Source of the DNA: Burkholderiaceae bacterium
GTDB lineage: Bacteria; Pseudomonadota; Gammaproteobacteria; Burkholderiales; Burkholderiaceae_C
Assembly (NCBI GenBank): GCA_018780645.1
Contig: JADMJJ010000004.1
Coordinates: 62,001-126,000 of the forward strand
Direction: 5' to 3'
Length of the DNA stretch: 64,000 bases
The translations under genes were made by a program, and so were the position numbers. The notes beneath the pieces are model-generated. The model ran no database searches. It had not been told where the DNA came from and worked only from the letters and a program-made list of their open reading frames with translations. Shown in pieces: positions 8,357 through 17,495 of the stretch; position 1 is the stretch's first letter, and every line of letters begins with the position of its first letter.

Positions 8357-9247
8357 TCAGGGGGCTTGTCCGGCAAGGGGAGAGGTGGGCAGGAGCATGC
8401 CGCGCGCCTCGGCCGGCGGCACATAGCGCAGCAACAGCCGCTCCACCGTGCCGTCGCGGCTGATCTGGTCGATCAGGCGGCGCCAGCGCTGTGCCTGATC
8501 GGCCGGGAAGGTCTTCTTGCTCATCGCCAGATTGACGTGGGACGGCTTCTCCTCGGCGTCCCAGCGCGTGGTTGCAAAGCGCTCCTGCAGCTCCTCGGGC
8601 TGCAGATAGTGGCGATAGACCATGGGATAGGTGAACATCGCCTGGATCTGGCCGGCACGCAGCTTGGCAAACAGCGCCGGCTGATCCACCACCTCCAGCA
8701 CGCGCTGCTCGGCCCTGAGGGCTTCGACCATGGCCTGATCCCCCGCCTGATGCTGGTAGCCACGCACCACGCCCAGCACCCAGCCCGGTTGCGCCATGAA
8801 GGCGCTGCGCGAGCCCGCCTCGGGCAGCAACTCGCGGGGCAGCAGGGTCAGGCTCTGCATCTGCATCACGGGGTGCAGCCAGGTGTAGCTGGCGCGATCG
8901 TCCGAGTGCAGGGCCGATAGGGTCATGTCCAGCCGGCCGGCGCGCAGCTCGATCCAGATGCGCGCCCGCGCCATGGGTTCGAAGGTGAAGCTGCAGCCGC
9001 TGCGCTTTTGCATCTCGGCGACGATGTCTCGGTCCAGCCCGGCACCCTGCCTGGCGCCGCGCGGCATCGAATGGAAGGGGCCGAGCTCGTAGAGGCCCAC
9101 GCGTATCGGCTGCTCGGGGCAGTTGGGCTGGGCCGGCCCGGCCCAAGCCAAGGCCGCAGCCTGCAGCGACAGGACTGCCGCCAGCCATTGCAAGGCCTGC
9201 CGCCACAGGCAGCCCTGGACAGAAGGCGGTTGCATCGAGAGTCGCAC
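8357..9247 (-). CDS. periplasmic solute-binding protein, family 3-like (orphan)
   Basis: 296 residues with a signal peptide (about 1-36, ending LQAAALAWA). The mature domain follows the family 3 plan: PIRVGLYELGPFHSMP, GLDRDIVAEMQKRSG, RIWIELRAGRLDMTLSALHS and a second lobe with GWVLGVVRGYQ and LRAGQIQAMFTYPMV. It resembles binding proteins that act apart from transporters, because no ABC permease or ATPase genes are nearby. It lies only 7 bp upstream of the phosphofructokinase start, so the two are probably co-transcribed, an odd pairing. Ligand unknown. Confidence 0.75.
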   Translation of the reverse strand: MRLSMQPPSVQGCLWRQALQWLAAVLSLQAAALAWAGPAQPNCPEQPIRVGLYELGPFHSMPRGARQGAGLDRDIVAEMQKRSGCSFTFEPMARARIWIELRAGRLDMTLSALHSDDRASYTWLHPVMQMQSLTLLPRELLPEAGSRSAFMAQPGWVLGVVRGYQHQAGDQAMVEALRAEQRVLEVVDQPALFAKLRAGQIQAMFTYPMVYRHYLQPEELQERFATTRWDAEEKPSHVNLAMSKKTFPADQAQRWRRLIDQISRDGTVERLLLRYVPPAEARGMLLPTSPLAGQAP

Positions 9248-9337
9248 GGTTGTTGCAGCCCGGCCAGGCCTTGTTGCTGTTGTGCCCCATTGTTGACATG
9301 GTGGCCGCCGCTTGGCAAGCGCAGGTATGTGCCGTGC

Positions 9338-11236
9338 CTATTTCCGTGCCGGCTCCGCCTCGCCATACCAGGCCTGCCAGGTCTGCACCTGCACCCGCTC
9401 ACCGTTGGCGTGGCGGCGCAGCAACTCCCGCATCTGGTCCGGGCGCAGCGGGCGCGACAGGCCGAAGCCCTGGAACGCGTCGCAGCCCATCTCGACCAGG
9501 CATTGGCGGTCGGCCTCGGTCTCCACGCCCTCGGCGACCACCAGCATGTGCATCGCATGGGCGACGCGGATGATGGAGTCCACCAGCAGCCGGCCATCGG
9601 GGCTTTCCGCCAGGCCGTTGACGAACAGCCGGTCTATCTTCAGCTTGCGGCAGCGCATGCGGCGCAGATAGGCCAGCGAGCTGTAGCCGGTGCCGAAGTC
9701 GTCGATGGCCAGCACATAGCCCAGGCTCAGCAAGGTCATGACGATGGAGTCGGGCTTGTCCAGGTCCTCGAACACCGAGGACTCGGTCAGCTCGAACTCC
9801 AGCGTGGCCGGACCCAGATTCAGCTCCAGCAGGGTCTGCAGGAACTGTTCCCGGTGATGGGCCCGCCGGCACTGGCGCGAGGACAGATTCAGCGCCACCG
9901 GCGGGCAGCTCAGGCCGTCCGCATGGCAGGCGTCGATGTCACGCCGCAGCACGCGCAGCGCATGCAGGCCCAGCTCGACGATCAGGCCCGAAGACTCGGC
10001 CACCGGTATGAACTCCGCCGGCGAGATCCAGCCGCGCTGCGGGTGCCGCCAGCGCGACAGCGCCTCGACGCTGGTCACGCGGCCCTCTGCGTCGAACAGC
10101 GGCTGATAGGCCAGCTCCAGCTCGCCGGCCGCCAGCGCCTCGCGCAGGTCCTGCTCCAGGCGCAGGCGCGAGCGCACCGCCTCGCCGATCTCGGGCGAGA
10201 ACAGCTGCAGGCCGTCCTTGCCCTGGCGCTTGGCGTGGTACATGGCCGCATCGGCGCACTGCATGGCCTCGGCAGGGGTGCTGGCGTCGCGCGGCACCAG
10301 GGTCACGCCGACCGAGACGCTGATGCGCAGCCATTCGTCCTCGCGCGCGATGGGCTGCGGCACGGCCTGCACCACCTGGCCGGCGACCAGGCGGGCCAGG
10401 GTTTCGTCCACCGGGGCGGCCAGCAGCATGGCGAACTCGTCGCCGGCCAGGCGTGCCACCGTGTCGCCGGGGCGCTGCAGATTGCGCAGACGCTCGGCCA
10501 CCGTCTGCAACACCAGGTCGCCGGCGGCATGGCCGTGGTTGTCATTGATCTGCTTGAAGTTGTCCAGGTCTATGAACAGCAGGGCCAGGCCCTGGCCCGG
10601 ACGCTGGCAGCGCTGCACCGCCCGCTCCAGGCTCAGGCGGAACGATTCACGATTGGGCAGGTCGGTCAGCGCGTCGTTCAGCGCCAGGTAGCGGTTGCGC
10701 CGCTCGGCCTCGCGCACATTGGCGCGCAGCCGATGCGAGCCCATCCAGGCCAGGCCCAGGGCCGCGACCAGCAGGCCCGCGGCCACGCCGACGAAGCGCA
10801 GCAGGTCTATCCAGATGCTTTGCCGGCTGGCCTGCACCAGCAGCTGGGCGACAACGAGCTGATTGGCCTGCACTGGCGCCGAGACCTCCTCCTGCCCGGC
10901 GATGCGTTCCAGCCACGAGTCCGCGCCCTGCATCCGGAGGTAGCTGCTCAGTGCCCGGCCGGAAGGCAGGCGCAGCGTCGCCGTCGTCACCTCCGGGGCA
11001 TCCTCGAAGGCGCCGAGGATCTCGGCGGCGTCCTCTCGGTTGTCGAACACCACCGCGGCCGAGGCCGTGCGGGCGACCAGATTGACCTGCGTCTGCAGGT
11101 CCTCGCGGAAGCGCTGGCTGAGGCTCAGGTATTGCACGCCGGTCAGCAGCAGGGCAAAGGTCAGCAGCGCACCGATGGCCAGCATCGCCTCGCGATGCCG
11201 GTCGAACAATCGTTGCAAGCCAATCCAGAACTGCAT
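9338..11236 (-). CDS. membrane diguanylate cyclase/phosphodiesterase (GGDEF-EAL)
   Basis: 632 residues from the ATG at 11236 (MQFWIGLQRL), which fits the operon; a longer in-frame start at 11308 would overlap the previous gene. Layout: membrane helix (about 17-37), a periplasmic CHASE8-like sensor with ARTASAAVVFDNREDAAEIL, a second helix (about 147-168), a GGDEF domain whose site reads AGDEF, and an EAL domain. EAL residues are present: EALSRWR, NLSS, ELTES, DDFGTGYSSL, KIDRLFV, AEGVET and QGFG. Both synthesis and breakdown of cyclic-di-GMP look possible. The start is about 10 bp after the YfiR-like gene, whose family regulates membrane diguanylate cyclases from the periplasm. Confidence 0.88.
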   Translation of the reverse strand: MQFWIGLQRLFDRHREAMLAIGALLTFALLLTGVQYLSLSQRFREDLQTQVNLVARTASAAVVFDNREDAAEILGAFEDAPEVTTATLRLPSGRALSSYLRMQGADSWLERIAGQEEVSAPVQANQLVVAQLLVQASRQSIWIDLLRFVGVAAGLLVAALGLAWMGSHRLRANVREAERRNRYLALNDALTDLPNRESFRLSLERAVQRCQRPGQGLALLFIDLDNFKQINDNHGHAAGDLVLQTVAERLRNLQRPGDTVARLAGDEFAMLLAAPVDETLARLVAGQVVQAVPQPIAREDEWLRISVSVGVTLVPRDASTPAEAMQCADAAMYHAKRQGKDGLQLFSPEIGEAVRSRLRLEQDLREALAAGELELAYQPLFDAEGRVTSVEALSRWRHPQRGWISPAEFIPVAESSGLIVELGLHALRVLRRDIDACHADGLSCPPVALNLSSRQCRRAHHREQFLQTLLELNLGPATLEFELTESSVFEDLDKPDSIVMTLLSLGYVLAIDDFGTGYSSLAYLRRMRCRKLKIDRLFVNGLAESPDGRLLVDSIIRVAHAMHMLVVAEGVETEADRQCLVEMGCDAFQGFGLSRPLRPDQMRELLRRHANGERVQVQTWQAWYGEAEPARK

Positions 11237-11246
11237 GCGGCCTACC

Positions 11247-11798
11247 TCAGCTTCTTTGCACGAAACGCGCCAGGCGCAGCAGCTTGGTGCTGAACTCCAG
11301 GCCGGCACGATGAGCCGAGGTCAGGCCCACGTCGAACACCACGCGGCCGTCCTCGACCTGCAGATTCAGCATCACCCCCCGGCCCAGCATGGCCGGCGCG
11401 TCCGAGACCAGCAGCAGCGCACGGCCGGCCTGCTGCAGCGGCCCGGTGTCGGTGGCCGGGCCCAGCAACGCAGCATGGCAGGCCGAGGCCTGATCGGCGC
11501 GCAGGCGGCGGGGTTCCAGTGCATGGCCGTTGACGGTACGGCCGGCCAGGCCCATCAGGGCGGTGGCCAGCGGGCCGTCTTCGAGCAGGCACAGGCTCAG
11601 GGCCTGGCCCGGCCTCAGCTGGCCGGCCGGCCATTCGATGAACAGCAGGGTGCGGAACACGATCTGCGCCTTCAGCTCGGCCAGCGCCTGGTCGGGCGCG
11701 GGGGCCTGGGCCGACAGCGGTGTCGACCACAGGCCCGCCAGCAGCGCCCAGCACCAGGCCAGGCGACTCGATCGATGACGGTGCAAGGCTGGGCCCAT
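11247..11798 (-). CDS. YfiR-like periplasmic protein (DUF4154)
   Basis: 183 residues from the ATG at 11798, 2 bp after the TonB receptor stop. A signal peptide (ARRL-type n-region, then LAWCWALLAGLWSTPLSAQA) is followed by the YfiR signature: LKAQIVFRTLLFIEWPAG near the mature start, a ARRLR-like LEPRRLRAD segment, CHAALLGPATD, ALLLVSDAPAMLGRGVMLNLQVEDGRVVFDV (split here for length) and the closing GLEFSTKLLRLARFV. YfiR proteins are periplasmic regulators that hold a partner diguanylate cyclase inactive. Position between a TonB receptor and a GGDEF-EAL gene matches that role. Confidence 0.82.
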   Translation of the reverse strand: MGPALHRHRSSRLAWCWALLAGLWSTPLSAQAPAPDQALAELKAQIVFRTLLFIEWPAGQLRPGQALSLCLLEDGPLATALMGLAGRTVNGHALEPRRLRADQASACHAALLGPATDTGPLQQAGRALLLVSDAPAMLGRGVMLNLQVEDGRVVFDVGLTSAHRAGLEFSTKLLRLARFVQRS

Positions 11799-11800
11799 GC

Positions 11801-13768
11801 TCAGAAGCGGTACTGCCAGTCCAGATGCAGCGAACGCCCGGGTCGGGGCAGCAGCGCCGGGCCGATCTCCGGCGGTGCCGTGTCGAAGCCCCTGCTGCCG
11901 CCCAGGTTCAGCACCCGCAGGGCCAGGTCTTGCCTTGCCCAGCCGGTGAAGCGCAGAACGGCATTGACCTCCATCAGCGCCGGCGCCCTGGCGCGGTCGA
12001 CGCGCGCGTCCATGGCCTGCCACTCGGTGGCCAGCGTCCAGTGCGGCGCCAGCGGAGCGATCACGTGGCCCTTGAACAGCCAGCGCGGCGAGTTCGTCAG
12101 GCGCTCGCCGCGCCTGCGGGCGTCGGCCAGCGACAGGCTGGCGCGCCACAGCCAGCCCGAGTCGCGGCGCTGCTCCAGGCTCAGGTCCAGGCCGCGGGTG
12201 TTGACCGCGGCGAGGTTGTCATAGCGGCCCACGTCCTCCAGGCCGCTGACGGGCACCAGCTCGATCATGTCGCGCATGCGCATCGTGTAGAGGTTCAGGC
12301 TCAGCGCAAGGTCATGGCTCAGCGCGCGCTCCCAGGCCAGCTCCAGCGCGCCCAGCTGCTCGGGGCGCAGATCGGGGTGGGCCTGCTGCGACACGTCGCC
12401 ATCGGAGTAGAAGCGCTCGCTCAGATTGGCCGGGCGGAACGCGCGGCCGGCCATCAGCTTGATAGCCTCGTACTGCTGCGGACGATAGACCAGGGCCAGG
12501 CGCGGCGACCATTGCGAGCCCGAGTCGGCAACGCGGTCAACGCGCAGGCCGGTGGTCAGCTGCCAGTGCTCGGACAGCTGCCAGAGGTCCTGCATGAACA
12601 CCCCTAGCTGCCGGCTCGATTTATTGCTGTCCAGCAGCAGGGCATAGGGCTGCTCGTCATAGTTGCGCTGCAGGCCTTTGGGCACGACGCGGGCCTCGGT
12701 GCCTATCATCAGCTCATGGTTGAGCCAGCCGCGCCAATGGGCCCGCAGGTCCAGGCCCGCCCATCGCGCCACTGCCTCGTCGCGGTTGATCAGCGGCTGC
12801 TCCGGCGTCTCGCCCTCGAACACATAGCGGCCGTAGAAGCCGCTGTGCGCCATCGACAGGCGCAGGCTGCGCCGCCAGTCGCCGTCGCCGAAGCCCTCGT
12901 CGTAGGCCAGCTCGCCATAGAGGTAGTGATCGCGGTAGTCGGTGCCTGATGCGCCGGGCACGCTGCCATAGGGAGCCGTGGCAACGGCCTTGCTGCGCAC
13001 CATGCTGGCTCCGGAGAAGCGCCAGTCGCCGCGCCGGTACTTGACGAAGGCGCTGGCGTAGGACATGCCGTCCAGGCCGCGCACCCGGTCATCGGGCAGG
13101 CCCAGGCCGGGCAGCAGCAGATCCTCGCCGCGGCTGCGCTGCACATTCAGGCCCAGGAACAGATCGCCCCCGCCCAGCGCGGCATTGCCGTACTGCAGCA
13201 TCGCGCGGCGCTCGCCGAAGGAGCCCAGCGAGCCCTTGAGCCGCAGGCCGGGGGCATCGGCACCGTCCAGCGTGACCAGATTGACGACGCCGAAAAGGGC
13301 ATTGCCACCATAGATCGAAGAGCCGGGGCCATGGACCAGCTCGACGCGCTTGATCCAGTCGGCGACCAGCGGGAACTCGAACTCGGGCAGGGCCTGGTCA
13401 TAGATCGCGTCATTGACGCGAAAGCCGTCGATGGCCATCAGCATGCGGCCGTTGTAGTCGCCCGGCCGGTTGAAGCCGCGCATGCCGACGCTGGAGTAGC
13501 TGCGCGAGTTGGTGATGTAGATGCCCGGCAGGCGGCTCATCATGTCGGCCACCGTCACATGGCCCAGCGCGGCGGCCTCCTTGTGGCCCAGCACGCTGAC
13601 CGCGGCGGGGGCATCGAGCAGGCTTTGCGCATAGCGCGAGGGGCCTTGCACCTCCTGGCGCAGCAGCGCTTCGAGCGACAAGCCATCGTCCGCCCGTGCC
13701 CCCCAGGGGCCGAGCAGCAGCAGGCCCGCGAAAGCGCGAAACGGCCCGACCCAACGACTTGTTTTCAT
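11801..13768 (-). CDS. TonB-dependent outer-membrane receptor
   Basis: 655 residues from the ATG at 13768 (MKTSRWVGPF), chosen because a signal peptide follows at once and an AGGCGG ribosome site precedes it. The plug (about 50-160) shows DAPAAVSVLGHKEAAALG, DMMSRLPGIYI, SVGMRGFN and RVELVHGPGSSIYGGNALFG. The remainder is a beta-barrel with the YRPQQYEAIKLMAGRAFRPA TonB-receptor block and a terminal aromatic (WQYRF). It could take up a siderophore, cobalamin or another ligand; the sequence does not say. It is the first gene of a three-gene operon with the YfiR-like and GGDEF-EAL genes, suggesting a signalling or attachment role rather than transport alone. Confidence 0.88.
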   Translation of the reverse strand: MKTSRWVGPFRAFAGLLLLGPWGARADDGLSLEALLRQEVQGPSRYAQSLLDAPAAVSVLGHKEAAALGHVTVADMMSRLPGIYITNSRSYSSVGMRGFNRPGDYNGRMLMAIDGFRVNDAIYDQALPEFEFPLVADWIKRVELVHGPGSSIYGGNALFGVVNLVTLDGADAPGLRLKGSLGSFGERRAMLQYGNAALGGGDLFLGLNVQRSRGEDLLLPGLGLPDDRVRGLDGMSYASAFVKYRRGDWRFSGASMVRSKAVATAPYGSVPGASGTDYRDHYLYGELAYDEGFGDGDWRRSLRLSMAHSGFYGRYVFEGETPEQPLINRDEAVARWAGLDLRAHWRGWLNHELMIGTEARVVPKGLQRNYDEQPYALLLDSNKSSRQLGVFMQDLWQLSEHWQLTTGLRVDRVADSGSQWSPRLALVYRPQQYEAIKLMAGRAFRPANLSERFYSDGDVSQQAHPDLRPEQLGALELAWERALSHDLALSLNLYTMRMRDMIELVPVSGLEDVGRYDNLAAVNTRGLDLSLEQRRDSGWLWRASLSLADARRRGERLTNSPRWLFKGHVIAPLAPHWTLATEWQAMDARVDRARAPALMEVNAVLRFTGWARQDLALRVLNLGGSRGFDTAPPEIGPALLPRPGRSLHLDWQYRF

Positions 13769-13863
13769 GTATCCGCCTATGACCGCATCAGGAATCCTAT
13801 CGGTCCCGTCGGTGTCCATTTGACATGGCCGGCCGAGATACAAGCTGTTTCAGTGCATAGTTC

Positions 13864-16800
13864 TCATCCCGCGAAGGCCTTGAGCTCGGTGCCGACGTTG
13901 AGCTTCTTCTCGGCATCGGTCAGGCCGCGGTTCTTGCACATTTCCTCCAGCCGGGTGGCCATCGCCTTGAGCTCGTTGTCGAGGGCGGTGGACAGGTGCT
14001 GTTTCGCCTCGGCATAGCTGGGGAACACCGCATCGCCGAAGGCCTTGGTGGTGGTGTAGTCCGCCGACGCCGCCGTGCCGGTCTTGCCCGCGGCGTAGGT
14101 GCCGTAGCGGTGGTCCTCGGCGTTCCACATCACCGACTTCTTCTTGCGGTAGCACTTCAGGTTGTGCGGGTGGTCCTTCTCGCCCGTCCACTCCAGCGTG
14201 AGGTGGATGCCCTGGCGCTCGGTGCCCACCATGGCGGTCAGCAGCTTGGCCCGGACGGTGTCACTGTTGGGGTCCTGGGGCGTGCCCCGGGGCCATTTGG
14301 CTTTGCCGTCATAGATATTGGGGTAGACCGACAGGTGCATCGGTATCACCCCGTAGGCGGGCCGGGCCGGGAAGTTGCTGCCTATGCCCAGGCAGTGGTT
14401 GCGGTCCGCCGTCTTGATCAGCAGCTGGGCCTCCCAGTCCTTTTCCAGCTGCGCGCGCAGCATCTTGACGGGTATCTTGCCGGTCACCGCGCTGTTGTAG
14501 CGGCCCTGCACGATGCTGAGCTTCAGGCCCTGGTCCACCATCTGGCGGGCGCAGGCCAGCAGTTCGTCCTTGGTCTCGGGGCTGTCGTCCCACTTCAGCG
14601 TCTTCAGCCAGGCGTCGAAGGTCTCGAAGGTGATGCGGGTGGAGCTGAGCACCGCATTGGCGTTGGCGACGCCGTCGTCCTGCGCAATGTCGAAGGAGAG
14701 CAGGCCCTGGGCCTGCTGCACCGAGGTCTTGGCGGCCTTGAGCAGCAGATCCTGGGCGGCGGCCCCGTCCTGGGCCAGCGCCTTCATGTCCGCCGCGCCC
14801 CAGCCTGGCGGCAGGTTCGGGGCCTTCATGTCCTGGGCGCCCTTGCACAGGGCTAGCTTGCGGTCCAGCGTGTCGTTGCGCTTGCGCAGCGACTCCTGGG
14901 CCTGCTTCACCAGGGGGATGCGCGCCAGCGTCTGGTCGACGCTGAGCTTGAGCGTGCCGGTCAGCGCCAGGATCTTCTGGTCCAGCTCGGTGGCACTGAG
15001 CCGCTCGATGCCGAAGTAGTCGTCGTCCGCCGCATCGAGCGGCAGCTGCACGCCGATCTGCTCCTTGATGCTGGCGTTCGGTGTGTAGAGATGCTGGTCT
15101 ATCCAACTGCGCAGCGTCGCGATGCGGGTCTGCTCGGCCTCGGCCTCCAGGCGCGCCGCCTCATCCTGCTCGCCATCGGGCTGTGCCTGCTTGAGCCTGC
15201 GTGCCAGCTCCCGGCTCAGCTTGCGCAAGCCCAGCACCAGCTCGCGCAGCAGGGCCTCACCCTGGACCGGCTGTTGGTCCGTCAGGGCCTGCTCGATGCG
15301 CTGGCGCAGTGCCAGCGGGTCTTTCAGGTCTTCGTCGGTGGCGCCCGCGGGCATCAGCACCCGGTCGAACTTGTCGCGCAGCGCGGCCAGCGCCTGGGCC
15401 AGACGCTCGGCGATGGCCTTGCGGGCCAGCGCTATGTCATCGGCCAGCGCCTTCAGCGCGGCCGGTATCGGGGCCAGCTCGCCTTCCAGTATCAGCGCCT
15501 GGGCCTTGGCGCGCAGCTCGGCCAGCGCCGCGGTCTCGGCGACATCGGCGCCCTCCGGATCGACCAGGGCCTCCAGCTGCGTCTGCAGGTCCAGCAGCCG
15601 GGCCTGCTTCTCGGTGGCGATGGCGCCCGGCGCGTCCAGCGCGGCCTGCTGCAGGCGCTCCAGCGCGTCCCGGGCCTCGTCCACCAGGCCCTTGGCAATG
15701 GCCTCCTGCAGGGCCTGGCGCGGGGCGGTGAGCGGGTGAACGGCAAGCAGGGCCACCTCGGGCGGGTCCAGCACCAGGTCCAGCGCATCCTGCAGGCTGG
15801 CCAGCAGCGCCGCCTTCAGCTCCTGCGCCTCGATCTTCGCCTCGTCCCATTCGGCGGCGAGCATGTCCAGCAGCGTGGCGGCCCACTCCACATCGTCCTG
15901 CAGGGCGGCGGCGATGTCGTCGCGCAGCACCTGCAGCGAGCGGGCCACCGGCACGTCGACGTCCGGCGGGTCCTGCTTCAAGGGCGCCAGCTTCTTTTCC
16001 AGCAGCCCGATCTGCTGCTCGCGCCAGGCCTCGGCCTCGTCGAGCTTCGCGTCCAGGGCCTTCAGCACCTCGGCGGCCCTGGCCCACTGGCCTTCGCTGG
16101 CGCGCAGTTCCGCCAGGTCCATCACCGGGCGCAGCTTGCTGGCCCGCGAGGGCACCTGGCGCATCGCCGCGCGCAGCCGCAGGGCGCTTTGCTCGCGCTG
16201 CTGGGCAAAGCGCTCCTCTTCGCTGCCGGCCAACGCGACCAGCAGCTCGCCCAGCTTCTTCAGCGCCGCCAGGCCGTTGACATGCCGCCCCTCGGTGCCA
16301 TGCTGGCGTGCGAGGGTCAGCACCGGCTGCAGCTTCTTGGCCTCGTCCGGCACGGCCTCCATGGTCTTGGCCAGCTTGGCCTCGACGGCCTTGAGCAGGG
16401 CCTCGAAGGCGGGCCTGGCCTTCTCGTCGGCGCTGGGTGCCGTGGTGCCGGTCTCGGTGGCCTTGCCCGATGCATCGCCCGATGTCTCGCCCGTTGACTC
16501 GCCGGGCTGTGCCGTCGTGTCGCCTTCGTCGGGCGCCTCGTCCGACTCCAGCGCCTCGCCGCTGTCCGACTGCACCACCACCTTGGCGACGCGGAAGCCG
16601 CAGGTCTTTAGCGCCGGCCGCACCTTCTTGGTCAGCCCGCCGAGGTTCTTCTCCGGCTGCAGGAACAGGGTGGTGTCGACGACCCAGGCCAGGCCCTGCG
16701 TGCCGATCTTGCTGCCGGTGGCGGCCTGCAGCTTGATCAGCAGCGCGCGGCCCGAGGTCTTGGGGTTCATCACCAGCGTGGCGGGGTCCTTGTCCTTGCC

Positions 16801-17340
16801 GTCCACATAGGCGAAGCTGACGCGGCGGGCGGGGTCGCGCTTGCACAGGGTCAGCTGGGCCAGCAGCTTGCGCGGGTCCAGCAGCAGGGCGGGCGGCTCG
16901 TTGTCGTCCTCGTCGCTGTCGGGCAACTGGCCCAGCGCCTTTTCGTAGGCGGCCCTCAGCGCGTCGGTGCCGGCGTCGATGTCATCGGCCAGCTTGCCGG
17001 CGGCTTGGCTGATGGCCTTGGCCGCGCGCTGCACCGTGTCGGCGGCGGTCTTGTCCTTGAGCTGCTGGCGGCACAGGCTGTCGATCTCCATCGCCGCCTT
17101 CTTCAGCGCAAAGGCCTTGCTGCGGAACAGGCGCTCCCGCTCGGCATAGGCCGCATCCAGCTCGGCCCGCGTCTTGGCGGCCTTGGCCCAGCCCTCCTCG
17201 AACAGCTTCCAGTCCACGGCGTCATGCGCCTTGAGCAGATCCTTGAGCTTGCCCGGCAGCTCGCTCTTGGCGGCGAAGCTGTCCTTCTTGCGCTCCCAGA
17301 CGGCGGGTTTGAGGTCATCCGGAAAGGCAATGGCGGTCAT
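13864..17340 (-). CDS. large helical protein of unknown function (1158 aa)
   Basis: I do not recognise this protein. No signal peptide or membrane helix is visible. Residues 1-140 are charged helices. Residues 145-250 form a compact mixed segment (DPRKLLAQLTLCKRDPARRV to CGFRVAKVVVQ). Residues 255-310 are an acidic Thr/Ser/Gly/Glu linker. Residues 310-900 are almost wholly alpha-helical, rich in Ala, Leu, Glu, Lys and Gln, and coiled-coil-like. The C-terminal 220 residues are globular and different in composition, with NHCLGIGSNFP, GVIPMHLSVYPNIYDGK, GIHLTLEWTGEKDHPHNLKC and DHRYGTYAAGK. The helical stalk plus distinct C-terminal domain could be structural, or a toxin-like delivery architecture. 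The ATG at 17340 is preferred over a GTG three codons upstream. Confidence 0.75.
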   Translation of the reverse strand: MTAIAFPDDLKPAVWERKKDSFAAKSELPGKLKDLLKAHDAVDWKLFEEGWAKAAKTRAELDAAYAERERLFRSKAFALKKAAMEIDSLCRQQLKDKTAADTVQRAAKAISQAAGKLADDIDAGTDALRAAYEKALGQLPDSDEDDNEPPALLLDPRKLLAQLTLCKRDPARRVSFAYVDGKDKDPATLVMNPKTSGRALLIKLQAATGSKIGTQGLAWVVDTTLFLQPEKNLGGLTKKVRPALKTCGFRVAKVVVQSDSGEALESDEAPDEGDTTAQPGESTGETSGDASGKATETGTTAPSADEKARPAFEALLKAVEAKLAKTMEAVPDEAKKLQPVLTLARQHGTEGRHVNGLAALKKLGELLVALAGSEEERFAQQREQSALRLRAAMRQVPSRASKLRPVMDLAELRASEGQWARAAEVLKALDAKLDEAEAWREQQIGLLEKKLAPLKQDPPDVDVPVARSLQVLRDDIAAALQDDVEWAATLLDMLAAEWDEAKIEAQELKAALLASLQDALDLVLDPPEVALLAVHPLTAPRQALQEAIAKGLVDEARDALERLQQAALDAPGAIATEKQARLLDLQTQLEALVDPEGADVAETAALAELRAKAQALILEGELAPIPAALKALADDIALARKAIAERLAQALAALRDKFDRVLMPAGATDEDLKDPLALRQRIEQALTDQQPVQGEALLRELVLGLRKLSRELARRLKQAQPDGEQDEAARLEAEAEQTRIATLRSWIDQHLYTPNASIKEQIGVQLPLDAADDDYFGIERLSATELDQKILALTGTLKLSVDQTLARIPLVKQAQESLRKRNDTLDRKLALCKGAQDMKAPNLPPGWGAADMKALAQDGAAAQDLLLKAAKTSVQQAQGLLSFDIAQDDGVANANAVLSSTRITFETFDAWLKTLKWDDSPETKDELLACARQMVDQGLKLSIVQGRYNSAVTGKIPVKMLRAQLEKDWEAQLLIKTADRNHCLGIGSNFPARPAYGVIPMHLSVYPNIYDGKAKWPRGTPQDPNSDTVRAKLLTAMVGTERQGIHLTLEWTGEKDHPHNLKCYRKKKSVMWNAEDHRYGTYAAGKTGTAASADYTTTKAFGDAVFPSYAEAKQHLSTALDNELKAMATRLEEMCKNRGLTDAEKKLNVGTELKAFAG

Positions 17341-17495
17341 GGCGTGCACCTGGTTGGCGTCGAATCGATAGGCATGGCCATAGTGCGGCGCCCCGGATCG
17401 GGCGCCTTCTCAAGGCTTGCGCGGGCGGTCAGCCTACCGGATTGCGGCCCGGCGTGCAGCATCTTCTTGGCGGGCGCGGTCGAGGCCCGCCGGCG

